Below, piece by piece: positions 1 to 8,634 of a stretch of 37,749 nt of DNA. A model generated the notes under the pieces. It saw only the letters and a program-made list of their open reading frames with translations. It searched no databases and was not told where the DNA came from. The position numbers and the translations under genes were made by a program. Within the stretch, counting starts at the first letter, position 1, and each line of letters begins with the position of its first letter. This stretch comes from Mycobacterium sp. GTDB taxonomy: Bacteria > Actinomycetota > Actinomycetes > Mycobacteriales > Mycobacteriaceae. The stretch lies in assembly GCF_025965855.1 (NCBI RefSeq), contig NZ_JAOPWB010000173.1, forward strand, positions 1 through 37,749, given 5' to 3'.

Positions 1-161
1 CGCGGCTTGCCGTTGTCGTCCGTGGGGTCGTACTCGCGATCCAACGACCTCTCGAGATAGTTGCGGATCTCGTCGACTCCGCCTCCGGGGTCGGCGGGGG
101 AGAGCCGGATATTGGTGATGACGAGCAGAAGGTACTGCGGAAATAGTTGCAGTGACGGCGC
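1..161 (-). pseudogene. N-terminally truncated reading frame, runs off the left edge
   Basis: On the minus strand, one frame from about 161 down to the window edge reads like real protein. It has a hydrophobic stretch (QYLLLVITNIRLS) followed by a charged, non-repetitive part (VDEIRNYLERSLDREYDP). A TGA lies in frame just upstream at 164-162, and no ATG, GTG or TTG follows until deep in the fragment, so the frame has lost its 5' end. The alternative frame that does have an ATG (minus strand, about 166) gives arginine-rich sequence typical of a shadow. I do not recognise the family. It could be the remnant of a gene cut by recombination, or a gene whose start was lost through a frameshift. The rest lies outside the window. 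Confidence 0.3.
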
Positions 162-380
162 TCATCGAAAATCCCCAGGTGTGCTCACCGAATTTCCCCA
201 CCTGTGGGCGTGGTCAGTGGTAGTGGTTGGCGGATCGCCGCACTGCGCGTCGCCACCATCATCGGCAGCGCATACCTGTTGCGATCCCACCGCCCGGCAG
301 CCACGTGATCGTCACCGCTGAGCCGACGGCACCACTGACTAGCAGCGCGAAGTGGGAAGTGGGCTCGTAGGGTCGGCGCC

Positions 381-437
381 ATGACCGTGACGCGTTCCGT
401 CCTGCTGTTCATCCCGGCCGCGATCGCTGAAATCGGA
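381..437 (+). pseudogene. 5' remnant of a UPF0060 (YnfA-type) small membrane protein gene
   Basis: The first 19 codons (MTVTRSVLLFIPAAIAEIG) match what I remember of the start of actinobacterial UPF0060 membrane proteins, which begin with a basic residue, a hydrophobic helix and then AEIGGAWLVW. Here the similarity stops after AEIG. The following codons (PLWGDFGSS) are unrelated, and the frame then runs antisense into the neighbouring acyltransferase gene. The full family is about 110 residues with four membrane helices, so only the first helix remains. This is seen by eye only; the match is short but specific. The remaining bases between 162 and 484 contain no convincing gene. Confidence 0.45.
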
Positions 438-484
438 CCCCTTTGGGGTGACTTCGGCTCGAGCGGTCATCAGGCAGGGGACCG

Positions 485-1945
485 TCAGCTGATCGTCGAT
501 GTCGACCGCCTGTTGGCGGCGCTGAGCAGATCGTCGAACGCCGATTGCATGCAGTCGGCGTAGTGGGCGGGGTCGGGTAGTGCGCTGCGGTCTGCGGTCG
601 CGCCGATCGAGATGGTCCCGTTGTAGCTCGCCACGACGTGGAACAGGTTCATGCCCCCGATCAGGGGACCCAGCCCGGTGACGCGTTGGAGTCGAGCACC
701 CGCGAAGTAAATCGGCTTCGTCGGTCCCGGCACGTTGCTCACCGTGGTGCTGGCGATGGTGGGAGCCGACAACGGCATGGCACTGGCAGCCTTCACGGTC
801 AGCCCGAGCAACGTGGTCGGCACCACGCCCACCAGTTCCATCAGCCGGGAGTTGCCCTTCGAATCAGCGTTCTCTCGGAATGTCGCGGTCTCTTCGACGA
901 TCGCCGCCAGCCGTTCGAGTGGGTCGGCGATCGAGGTACCCAGCGGGTGCAGCCTGCCGAAGAGTCGGTTGCCGCCTGCACCGCGCTCGTCAGTGGACCG
1001 AATGGACGCCGGGCAGGCCGCGACGAGATTCTCGTCGGGCAGTTCGTCGCGTCCCTGCAGGTAGTGGCGGAGCGCGCCGCCGACGTAGGCGAGGGTCACG
1101 TCGTTGATCGTCGCCCTGGGCACGCAGCCTTTGATGCGTTTGAAGTGGGCGAGGTCGTGGAAGCGGGCCTCGAACACCCGGTGCGGGGTCGCCGACCCGT
1201 TGAATCGAGTGGCCGGGGGGAACAGTGTGCCGGTTCCGGGAGCCAGTGTCGCGGCCACGCCGGACGCCAGCGCGCCGGGCAACGTGTGCAGATGACGGAT
1301 CGCATTGAAGGCGTTCGGAAGTAGTACCTTGCTCGCCCGCAGTGGATACAGGGCGATGTTGATCGCCGTGCGAGCTACCAGGTCCGACGTCGACGGGAGT
1401 GGGCCGGGCTCGAATGGGCGAGCTGGCGGAGCGGGGCGGGGAACGTCAGGGGCGAGGTCGTGCATGGCGGCCATCAACTCGACGCTTTCCATTCCGTCGA
1501 CGACGCAGTGGTGCAACTTGAGCGATACGGCGAACGATCCCTTCGGCACTCCGGGTACGGCATTCAGTCCCTCGATGACCGTCATCTCCCACGGTGGGCG
1601 GCGGAGGTCGATTTGGCGTCCGTGGATGCGCGCGATCTGGATGCACAGTTGGCGCCAGTCGCCGGGCTGGGGGAGCGCGATGTGACGGACGTGATATTCG
1701 AGATCGAAGTCTGGATCGTCGACCCAGTACGGCATGTGTAGCCCGCCGGGCAGCTCGGTCAATCGCCGCCGGAAGGTCGGCGCAAGGTGCAGTCGCGCGT
1801 CGATCTCTTCGAGGATGCGCTTGAAGGTGACTCTGCCTGCGGGGGCTGTCGACTGGTCGTAGATGAGCAGCATCTGAATCTGCATCGGGGTTTCGGGCCG
1901 TTCGGCGCGCAGCATCATGTCGTCGGTCCAGCTCAGCTGCTCCAC
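485..1945 (-). CDS. WS/DGAT family wax ester synthase / diacylglycerol acyltransferase (first copy)
   Basis: This protein should transfer a fatty acyl group from acyl-CoA to a long-chain alcohol or diacylglycerol, making wax esters or triacylglycerol at the membrane or lipid-droplet surface. The condensing motif HHxxxDG is complete (HHCVVDG, about residue 145). The N-terminal QLSWTDDMML block, the PLS/N-V-P-G-P block (TTVSNVPGPTKPIYF) and the usual length (486 aa) fit the family. I chose the GTG at 1945-1943 because an AAGGAGG ribosome site lies 5-6 bases upstream and because homologues start close to the QLSW block; an ATG at 2014 would add 23 residues of poor quality. It is divergent from the esterase pseudogene at 2184. 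In M. tuberculosis a WS/DGAT (Rv2484c) and LipQ (Rv2485c) are neighbours, so this pair may be a relic of that arrangement. Confidence 0.9.
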   Translation of the reverse strand: MEQLSWTDDMMLRAERPETPMQIQMLLIYDQSTAPAGRVTFKRILEEIDARLHLAPTFRRRLTELPGGLHMPYWVDDPDFDLEYHVRHIALPQPGDWRQLCIQIARIHGRQIDLRRPPWEMTVIEGLNAVPGVPKGSFAVSLKLHHCVVDGMESVELMAAMHDLAPDVPRPAPPARPFEPGPLPSTSDLVARTAINIALYPLRASKVLLPNAFNAIRHLHTLPGALASGVAATLAPGTGTLFPPATRFNGSATPHRVFEARFHDLAHFKRIKGCVPRATINDVTLAYVGGALRHYLQGRDELPDENLVAACPASIRSTDERGAGGNRLFGRLHPLGTSIADPLERLAAIVEETATFRENADSKGNSRLMELVGVVPTTLLGLTVKAASAMPLSAPTIASTTVSNVPGPTKPIYFAGARLQRVTGLGPLIGGMNLFHVVASYNGTISIGATADRSALPDPAHYADCMQSAFDDLLSAANRRSTSTIS

Positions 1946-2183
1946 GTGGCCCTCCTTCACCTCGCCCCGAACCCCAGTCGACACGTTGGGCGCGCGGCGC
2001 GCAGCCATTCGCACGAAATGTCACATCGGAAGCGGGGACACTGTCGCAGCCCAGGGCCGCGGCGCGACAGGTCACCGCACATGCCTTTCCGCCCCGGGCC
2101 CGCTTGGCGGAATGGATCTGAAAAGTCTTACGACGTCACCGATTCGCGCTGAGCAGAGCGCCGACGCGCCGTACGCTACCGCG

Positions 2184-3170
2184 ATGCTCGGAACTCAAGG
2201 CGCGCGGGCGGTCCGTACGGTGCGTTCCTACGCGCGGTGGGCGGTCAAGGCCAAGCCGGGTGACTACGTGATCGTACTCAGCGGCGCGTCGGCGTCGGTG
2301 CCCCTCGTCGGGCGTCATCTGGAGGTACTCGGAGGCTTTGCGGCTCTCGGCGTGGGCGGTCGACGCTATGTATCGAGCATCGTCGCCGGTATGGCGCAGG
2401 CTCGGCTGAGCCCCGGCAGCGCAGAGCAGCGAGACGCCCAGCGCGCGTTGACGCCGAGCGTGCTGACAGCGGCGTTGGAGGGCGTCGTCGGCGCGGAACA
2501 CCTCGCCCAACCCTGGCCCTCGCATCGGGAGCCGGCACCGCTGTGGAAGGCAGCCGGGCAACGGCGGTACGTGTACCGCTCCTCGGTGCGCTACGGCGAC
2601 CACCCGAGCCAGCTGCTCGACGTCTGGCGGAGCAAGGACACGGACGCCGTGCAGAAGCCGGCCCCCGTGCTCGTCTTCCTACCTGGCGGAGCCTGGGTGT
2701 TCGGTAGTCGAGCGTTGCAGGGCCACGCGTTGATGGCCCACCTGGCGCGGCGTGGGTGGGTGTGCCTGTCCGTTCAGTACCGGACGAGCCCTCGACACCG
2801 CTGGCCGCGCCAGATGACGGCCATTGGCAACCTTGGCTGGTTTGACGGCCAACGACCCGCAGTGGCAAGCGGGACCGGTTGATGGAGTTCCTCGAGCGGG
2901 TTGTCGTGAAGCGTTCATAGGCTCGCCATCCTGAGGTCTTTCGTGCGGCATCGCCGACGGAACGCGCTCATCCGTTCGCGCCGCCGTTCTTGGCGGTACA
3001 CGGGAGCAACGACGGGCTCATCCCCGTCGGGCAGGCACGCGGGTTCGTCGACCGAATGCGGTCGGTGTCCGAGATGCTGGGGTCCGTGGTTCGACCCGGC
3101 CAGCCAATTCGCCCACCACGGGTATCAGAGATTATCCAGGAGCTCGGGACTGCACCGGCCACGCTGCCTT
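2184..3170 (+). pseudogene. LipM/LipQ-type carboxylesterase, broken by deletions, frameshift and stop
   Basis: The first 200 or so codons from ATG 2184 are a good mycobacterial alpha/beta hydrolase: a YRSSVRYGDHPSQLLDVW block, an oxyanion-type PGGAWVFG motif and a YRTSPRHRWP block. Then the reading breaks. The segment with the nucleophile elbow (normally GGSAGGH) is missing at about 2820. A shifted frame carries LAGLTANDPQWQAGP (about 2831-2876). After another gap, a third piece reads MEFLERVVVKRS, then TAG at about 2918, then ARHPEVFRAASP and APPFLAVHGSNDGLIPVGQA, which is the acid-residue region of the family. A weak TGHAAFE near 3160 may be the catalytic-histidine region. So there are at least two deletions, one frameshift and one in-frame stop. 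No working enzyme can be made. The end coordinate is approximate. Confidence 0.85.
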
Positions 3171-3261
3171 CGAGTGCCGGACCCGCGAGCGAGTGGTGGG
3201 GCAGTTGGCGCTCGGTCGTGCGGTGCCACAGCGCTTCGAAGTCGTTGGCTGCGAAAACAAC

Positions 3262-3438
3262 TCATGTCGCGACTGTCAGCTCAGTACCCAAGCACCCCGA
3301 GATGCTGTGCGCCTTTGGCCAGTCGCCGGCGTGCACTGCCTGGGCGAGGGCTTCGACCAGTGGGCTGCGAGCCCCCATCTCCGCCAACCACTTAGGTACC
3401 GTGGCCGCTCGCTCGCGGGTTTGTACGTGGTTCGCGAG
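3262..3438 (-). pseudogene. possible fragment of a helical (MalT/LuxR-like) protein
   Basis: A minus-strand frame between two in-frame stops (TGA just upstream of 3438; TGA at 3264-3262) reads smoothly, with segments RERAATVPKWLAEMG, LVEALAQAVHAGDWPKA and SGCLGTELTVAT. The spacing of W-L-A-x-x-G and A-x-x-A-G-D-W resembles the winged-helix/TPR junction of MalT-type LuxR regulators. There is no upstream start codon; the only ATG is internal. I read it as a leftover piece of such a regulator, but the similarity is short and from memory. The opposite strand and other frames give arginine-rich shadows. Bases 3439-3555 show nothing else. Confidence 0.25.
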
Positions 3439-3555
3439 TCATGTAACCATCGGCGCACAGCGAAGTCGATAAGTCTCTGCCGGGGTATCAACGTCTGGCG
3501 CGTGGCACGCTAGCATCCACTGATCGATTCTCGTCAGCGGCAGGAAATCTCGCCT

Positions 3556-4665
3556 TCAGCGCCAGTCCACACCAAATGTGACGGGCTGAAGGGGACTGAG
3601 CGCATAACTCCTGCTGGTGGGCGCCAGACCGGGGCGTATTGCGGAGCGGCCCGCTTCTTTGGCCAACATCACGCCAACAATGCGTCGAGCGCGCAGCGCG
3701 GCGGCGTCCGCCTGAAACTCCACTCCTCCTCGCCATCCGTCGTAGCCCGAGTGTTTGGAGGCCATCTCAAGAATGGATGTGTCCCTTCGGCTGACCTCGG
3801 CCAGGAATGAACGCAATCGGTTGGTCGCCCCGGGGCGATCTCTCCCGTCTATACGGTAATTGCGCGAGGCTTGCATGAATACGTGCGTTGTGGATTCCGT
3901 CTCGGGCGTGATGCCGTGGGTCCGCGTCGTGGTATACACCTTGCCATCTGAAGTTTTAATCTCCCAGTACTGGCGGTGCATTGCCGGCGAGACGAACGTT
4001 CCGCCCTCACGGTGTTTGTACGACAATCCACTATCGAGTCCCGTGGCGTCGGCCTGCCAGCCAGCCAGGGGAAGTTCCGGCAACACCCGGGTGTAGGACA
4101 CGGTCGTCTCGGTCACCTCGACGTCGTTGAATGCCCCCATACTCTCGAGCCCCGGAGGCAGGTCTCTGGTGTGCACGACGGGGGCGTAGCTGAAATCGAG
4201 ATAGTGTTCGTGAACCATCAGGTAATTGGCGTCCACGTGCCAGGCATCCGCGAATGTCGACCACGCGGGGTCGTTGATCCATGGCATGCGCGGCAGCTGA
4301 CTTCCGGTGGCAGCGGCCGGCTGTCCCAGCCAGATCCAGACGAACGGCGGCTCCTCGAGGACGGGAAACACGCGCACCCTCATCCCGGTCGGGACTTGGG
4401 GTTGGGTCGGTGTGTATACGCAGTTGCCTTCGGCGTCGTAGGTACATCCGTGATAGCCACATACCAACCGGTCTCCGTCGACGCGGCTGTGTGACAGCGG
4501 GAATGCCCTGTGTGCGCAACGGTTTTCGAACGCATTGACCTGGCCGCTTGCTCCGCGCCACAGCACGACATCATGGCCGAGCAAGCGGCGCCCCAGCGGG
4601 GATTGGGTTACCTCCTCGCAGGTGGCCGCGACGTACCAGCATTTCTTCGGGTAGTTGGTGTTCAT
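3556..4665 (-). CDS. Rieske 2Fe-2S aromatic ring-hydroxylating oxygenase, alpha subunit
   Basis: This is an oxygenase of the VanA/KshA class that would hydroxylate or demethylate a ring substrate in the cytoplasm using electrons from the adjacent reductase. The Rieske cluster is complete: CAH (about residues 46-48) and CGYH (about 67-70). The mononuclear iron site lies at about residues 150-166 and reads HEHYLDFSYAPVVH. The aspartate and second histidine are present, but the first iron-ligand histidine is a tyrosine (TAC) in this gene (see findings). Length 369 aa is normal. The start ATG at 4665-4663 overlaps the reductase stop by four bases (ATGA); a start at 4707 would lie inside the reductase gene. 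It is the last gene of the minus-strand run. Substrate unknown. Confidence 0.88.
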   Translation of the reverse strand: MNTNYPKKCWYVAATCEEVTQSPLGRRLLGHDVVLWRGASGQVNAFENRCAHRAFPLSHSRVDGDRLVCGYHGCTYDAEGNCVYTPTQPQVPTGMRVRVFPVLEEPPFVWIWLGQPAAATGSQLPRMPWINDPAWSTFADAWHVDANYLMVHEHYLDFSYAPVVHTRDLPPGLESMGAFNDVEVTETTVSYTRVLPELPLAGWQADATGLDSGLSYKHREGGTFVSPAMHRQYWEIKTSDGKVYTTTRTHGITPETESTTHVFMQASRNYRIDGRDRPGATNRLRSFLAEVSRRDTSILEMASKHSGYDGWRGGVEFQADAAALRARRIVGVMLAKEAGRSAIRPGLAPTSRSYALSPLQPVTFGVDWR

Positions 4666-5657
4666 AGGTCCAGCACCAGCCTCTCGGTGCGTGAGCGCGA
4701 CACGCATACCAACATCACTTCGCCGGCAGCTTTCTCAGGTTCGGTGAGCATCGAGTCGCGGTGATCCGGGGTGCCCTCCAATACCCGCGCTTCGCAGGTG
4801 CCGCAGACGCCTTCATAGCAGCTGGCCATGATCGGAATATCCGCTTCCTCAAGGGTTTCCAGAATTGACTTGTCGGCTGTGATCTCCAGAGAGATTCCCG
4901 AGCGCTGGCACACCACCTCAAACTGATCGAGTGCTTCAGCGGCCTGCTCCGCCGTCGGTGCCTTGGCGGCGAACCGTTCGATGTGAAGGGTTCCTGCCGG
5001 CCATTGGGCGCAATGCTGCTCGACTGCGGCGAGCAATGGCTCCGGTCCGCAGCTGTACACCAAGGTGTCATCCTCGGGATCCTTGAGAAGCGATTCGAGA
5101 TCGAGAAGCCCCCGTTCGTCCTGCGGCCACACCGTGACCCGCTCGGGATAGCGCTGCGCAAGTTCATCGGCGAAGGCCATGGACGCCTTGGTCCGTCCGC
5201 CGTAGAGCAGCGTCCAGTTGTTGCCAGCCTGCTGCACGGCTTCCAGCATCGCCATGACCGGGGTGATTCCGATGCCCCCAGCGATAAAGCGGTACGTCGG
5301 AGCATCGACGAGCGGAAAGTGGTTGCGGGGCCCGCGAACTCGCACCGTGGCACCCTCTTGGAGGTTCTCGTGGACGTATCGCGAACCGCCGCGACTGTTC
5401 GGATCGAGCAGGACCCCGACGCGCCACACACCCGACTCACCAGGATCACCGCACAGCGAGTATTGGCGGGTAAGGCCATCATCGAGAATCAAGTCGATGT
5501 GTGCTCCTGGTTCCCAGCGTGGCAGTTCTTCGTTCTCTGGATGGACAAGGTCAAGGACCGCCACACCCTCCGCGGGTGTGCTTCGCCGCCGCACGACCAG
5601 ATCGGCCGTGAATTCATGGACGTTGGCGCTGGACATGGAGATCGCGGGCGCGGACAT
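4662..5657 (-). CDS. FAD-dependent reductase with C-terminal plant-type 2Fe-2S domain (PDR/VanB type)
   Basis: The protein moves electrons from NAD(P)H through flavin and a 2Fe-2S cluster to an oxygenase. Domain order is flavin barrel (RQYSLCGDPGE, about residue 64), nucleotide-binding domain (GGIGITPVMAML, about residue 127; YSCGPEPLL near 202) and C-terminal ferredoxin (CYEGVCGTCEARVLEG, with the fourth cysteine in MLVCVS). This order is that of phthalate dioxygenase reductase and VanB. Length 331 aa is typical. The stop overlaps the Rieske start (ATGA), so the two are surely co-translated partners. The start is 6 bases after the aldehyde dehydrogenase stop; a second ATG seven codons in is possible. 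As there is no separate ferredoxin gene here, it might also serve the nearby P450, but that is speculation. Confidence 0.92.
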   Translation of the reverse strand: MSAPAISMSSANVHEFTADLVVRRRSTPAEGVAVLDLVHPENEELPRWEPGAHIDLILDDGLTRQYSLCGDPGESGVWRVGVLLDPNSRGGSRYVHENLQEGATVRVRGPRNHFPLVDAPTYRFIAGGIGITPVMAMLEAVQQAGNNWTLLYGGRTKASMAFADELAQRYPERVTVWPQDERGLLDLESLLKDPEDDTLVYSCGPEPLLAAVEQHCAQWPAGTLHIERFAAKAPTAEQAAEALDQFEVVCQRSGISLEITADKSILETLEEADIPIMASCYEGVCGTCEARVLEGTPDHRDSMLTEPEKAAGEVMLVCVSRSRTERLVLDL

Positions 5658-5663
5658 CGGATC

Positions 5664-7115
5664 TCACGCCGCTGGCGGCGGCATGTAGATGGTTTTGTAG
5701 ACCTGGAACGCGTGCAGACCCTCCGGACCCAGTTCGCGCCCCAACCCGCTTTGCTTGATGCCACCGAACGGGGCGACGGGATCATTGACGTAGTGATTGA
5801 CCCCCACGGTCCCGGAGTGGACGCGGCGGGCGACGTTGGCGGCCCGTTCGGGATCCGATGACCAGACGCTCCCGCCCAGGCCGTAGACGCTGTCGTTGGC
5901 GATCGCAACGGCTTCCTGTTCGTCGGAGTAGGGGATCAGCGACAATACGGGGCCGAAGATCTCCTCACGTGAGACCGTCGCGTTGTTGTCCAAGTCGGCG
6001 AAGATCGTGGGTTCCAGGAACCAACCCCGGTCAAATGGCCGCGAACCACCGGTGGTCATTCGGGCGCCTTCACTCTTGCCTTTGGCGATGTAGCCCTCGA
6101 CGCGCTCGCGCTGACGCTTCGACACCAGCGGGCCGACCTTGGTCTCGGGATCGAGAGGATCGCCCACCGTCAGCGAACGCGCCATATCGGTGATGGTGTC
6201 GACGATTTCGGAGTATCGGCTGCGAGGGACTAGCACCCGGCTGTTGAGCCAACAGATTTGACCATTGTTGAGCAGGGTGACCCCGAAGAACTGCTCGATG
6301 GAGGCGGGCAGGTCGGCGTCGTCGAGGACGATCGCCGCCGACTTGCCGCCGAGTTCGAGGGTGACCGGCCGAAGCAGCCGCCCGCAGGCTTCGGCGATCC
6401 AGCGGCCCGCGGCGGTGGAGCCGGTGAACGAGACCTTGTCGACGCCCGGATGTTCGACCAGGTAGGCGCCCACTTCACGGCCGCCGGGAACGACGTTGAC
6501 GACACCGTCGGGTAGGCCGGCTGCGGCAGCGGCCTCGGCCATCAGGAACGCGTCCAGCACGGTCTCCTCGGCCGGTTTGAGGACGACGGAGCAGCCGGCG
6601 GCCAACGCGGGTGCGACTTTGAGGAACGAAATCCCTTGCGGGACATTCCAGGGCACGATCGCGCCGACGACACCGACGGGCTGCCTGGACACCAGCGATG
6701 TGCCGCCGAACATGCCGGCACGCGATTCCTCCACTGGTGCACTGGTCATCAGGTCGCTGTAGTAGCGCACCAGTAACGGGGGAAAAACCGCCTCGAATTG
6801 CTGGGCGAGCCAGATCGGCATCCCGTTCTGCATCGACACCCGTCGCGCCGTTTCGGCACCGCGGGCCTCCAGTTCCACCGCGAACCGTTCGAGGACATCG
6901 GCCCGGTCCTTCGGTTCCCAGGTCGCCCAGCCGTCGGCGGGGTCCAACGCTGTCCTGGCCGCGGCGACAGCGGCGTCGATATCGGCCTCGGTGCCCCTAG
7001 GCACCGAACCGATCTGCTCCTCGGTGGCCGGGGAATGGACGCCGATGGTGTCGTGTCCGGCAGGCGCGGTCCATGTGCCGCCGATGTAGAGCTGGGGGTA
7101 ATCGATTGTGGTCAT
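5664..7115 (-). CDS. NAD(P)-dependent aldehyde dehydrogenase
   Basis: It oxidises an aldehyde to a carboxylic acid. All core ALDH motifs are visible: PWNVPQ near residue 155, FTGSTAAGR near 229, the glutamate motif LELGGKSA near 252, the nucleophile motif NNGQIC near 286, and EEIFGPV near 384. Length 483 aa is standard. The ATG at 7115 is 15 bases after the P450 stop, and the gene ends 6 bases before the reductase, so it sits inside the oxidation run. Together with the upstream zinc alcohol dehydrogenase it would take an alcohol made by the P450 or Rieske enzyme to an acid. Substrate cannot be read from the sequence. Confidence 0.93.
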   Translation of the reverse strand: MTTIDYPQLYIGGTWTAPAGHDTIGVHSPATEEQIGSVPRGTEADIDAAVAAARTALDPADGWATWEPKDRADVLERFAVELEARGAETARRVSMQNGMPIWLAQQFEAVFPPLLVRYYSDLMTSAPVEESRAGMFGGTSLVSRQPVGVVGAIVPWNVPQGISFLKVAPALAAGCSVVLKPAEETVLDAFLMAEAAAAAGLPDGVVNVVPGGREVGAYLVEHPGVDKVSFTGSTAAGRWIAEACGRLLRPVTLELGGKSAAIVLDDADLPASIEQFFGVTLLNNGQICWLNSRVLVPRSRYSEIVDTITDMARSLTVGDPLDPETKVGPLVSKRQRERVEGYIAKGKSEGARMTTGGSRPFDRGWFLEPTIFADLDNNATVSREEIFGPVLSLIPYSDEQEAVAIANDSVYGLGGSVWSSDPERAANVARRVHSGTVGVNHYVNDPVAPFGGIKQSGLGRELGPEGLHAFQVYKTIYMPPPAA

Positions 7116-7130
7116 TGATGTTCCAGCCGA

Positions 7131-8462
7131 TCAGGAGATGGTGACCTTGGCGGGCAGGTGCTTGAGGCCGCCGACGAAATTGGTCTGCGTCACGCTGCCG
7201 GGTCCGGTCACCTCGATCGACTCCAGGCGGGGCAGCAGTTCTTCGAACATAACCTTCAATTCCTGTTTGGCCAGGTGCTGGCCGACGCAGGTGTGCGCGC
7301 CGAAGCCGAACGCAAGGTGTGGGTTGGGCTTGCGGTCGATGTCGAACTCGTCGGGGTGATCGAAGACTTCCTCGTCGCGGCAGCCCGACTGGAACAGCGG
7401 CATCACGCGATCACCGGCTTTGATGGTCTGTCCGCGCAACGTGAAGTCTTTCAGCGCTCGGCGCATGAAGTGTTTGACGGGTGCCACGTACCGCAAACCC
7501 TCCTGGATGAGGTCGGGCACCAAACTCAGATCCGCTTTGACTCGCGCCAGAACATCGGGGTGTTGGGCCAACTGCTGGAGCGTGCCGGCCAGGGTTGCCG
7601 AGGTGGTGTCGTGACCGGCGGTGAAGATGGCCGTGTACCACCCGTAGACGAAGGACTTGGGCCAGTACTCGCCGTCGGGCAGCTTGGCGCAGGCGACCAC
7701 CGTGGCCAGGTCGTCGCGGGGATTGGCGCGGCGGTCTTCGGCCAGCGTGTCGAAGTACGCGAAGTAGTCCTGGATGGTGGCGGCGAACTGTTGGGCCATC
7801 GCCTCGGGCGACAGCGCCTCGACGTCTTCACGCTGATGCTCCGGATCGGCGGTGCCGAAGAACTCCTGGGTGAGCGCCATCATCCGCGGCTCGTCCTCGG
7901 GCGGAACCCCCAGCAGCGTCATGATCACGTGCAGCGGGAAGCCCAGCGCCCAGTCGTCGAGAAGGTCGATGTCGCCGCGGGCCGAAAGCTGCTTGAGCTG
8001 ATCGGTGGACTCCCTGGCGAGGTCGCGGATCTGGTCTTCCAATTTCCGGACCGAGGGGGGCTTGAAGTAGCCGAAAGCCATGTTCTTGGCATGGGTGTGC
8101 TCCGGCGGGTCGATGTAGGGGAGGGCATCAAGGATGCGCAGGCTGCCGCCGAGCAGTTGCTTGGTGAAATCGTCGCCGGCGGTGTTCTGCAGGATCGGGT
8201 TGTGCGAACCGGGGTTCTCGGTTCCCCCGCCGGCGGCAAAGACTTCCGCCAGACTCTCGACCTCTTGGATGTCGGCGTGCTTGCTGACCAACCAGATGGG
8301 GTCGTAGCCCTCGATGACCGCCTTTGCCACCGGCATGTTGTCGCGCAGCCATTTGTACGCCGCGTGCAGTGCGGTGAGATCAGAGTGGCCCTCGGGGAGG
8401 ACGAGCCGACGCGCGATCTCGTCGGGAAGAACGGCTTCTTCGGTCGGTTGGGTGGTCGTCAT
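7131..8462 (-). CDS. cytochrome P450 monooxygenase
   Basis: A soluble bacterial P450. Visible motifs: the oxygen-binding I-helix [11 protein letters not shown] (near residue 260), ExxR in EGLRYVAP (near 302), and the heme-cysteine signature [15 protein letters not shown] (near 363). There is no membrane anchor. Length from ATG 8462 is 443 aa, typical for the class. I chose ATG 8462 (MTTTQPTEE) because an AAGAGGA site lies about 9 bases upstream; an earlier ATG at 8528 would add 22 basic, unlikely residues. No ferredoxin gene adjoins it. The downstream neighbours ALDH, reductase and Rieske oxygenase suggest oxidation of a hydrophobic substrate. I cannot give a CYP family from memory alone. Confidence 0.92.
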   Translation of the reverse strand: MTTTQPTEEAVLPDEIARRLVLPEGHSDLTALHAAYKWLRDNMPVAKAVIEGYDPIWLVSKHADIQEVESLAEVFAAGGGTENPGSHNPILQNTAGDDFTKQLLGGSLRILDALPYIDPPEHTHAKNMAFGYFKPPSVRKLEDQIRDLARESTDQLKQLSARGDIDLLDDWALGFPLHVIMTLLGVPPEDEPRMMALTQEFFGTADPEHQREDVEALSPEAMAQQFAATIQDYFAYFDTLAEDRRANPRDDLATVVACAKLPDGEYWPKSFVYGWYTAIFTAGHDTTSATLAGTLQQLAQHPDVLARVKADLSLVPDLIQEGLRYVAPVKHFMRRALKDFTLRGQTIKAGDRVMPLFQSGCRDEEVFDHPDEFDIDRKPNPHLAFGFGAHTCVGQHLAKQELKVMFEELLPRLESIEVTGPGSVTQTNFVGGLKHLPAKVTIS

Positions 8463-8561
8463 CTTGGATGTCCTCTTCCTACTGCGTTTGAGTGACCAAC
8501 ATGGCTGCGCGGGGTGCCGGTGAGTCAAGTCTCATCGCGAGCGGCGCCTTTGTGCGTCACC

Positions 8562-8576
8562 ATGACGGGGGGTCAT
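8562..8576. promoter_or_regulatory. inverted repeat ATGAC-N5-GTCAT upstream of the P450 gene
   Basis: ATGACGGGGGGTCAT has perfect 5-base arms around a run of G. It lies about 100 bases upstream of the P450 start, in the 172-base gap after the small-protein gene. It could be an operator for a second promoter starting at the P450 gene. No regulator of this module is in the window, so this is only a pattern. Confidence 0.25.
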
Positions 8577-8634
8577 CACTCCCGCGTTGGGGGTAATCGA
8601 GTGCCCCGGGTCGGCCTCATCGAAAGTCAGCCGG

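Noticed and set aside
2943..3513. Overlapping plus-strand frames after the esterase
   Set aside because: They are out of frame with the surviving esterase pieces or run on past them into unrelated sequence; treated as part of the pseudogene and its decayed tail.
7158..8495. Long plus-strand open frame of 445 codons opposite the P450 gene
   Set aside because: It is exactly antisense to the P450, whose motifs are complete, and its residues (many Gly, Val, Arg, Gln, Leu) match no family.
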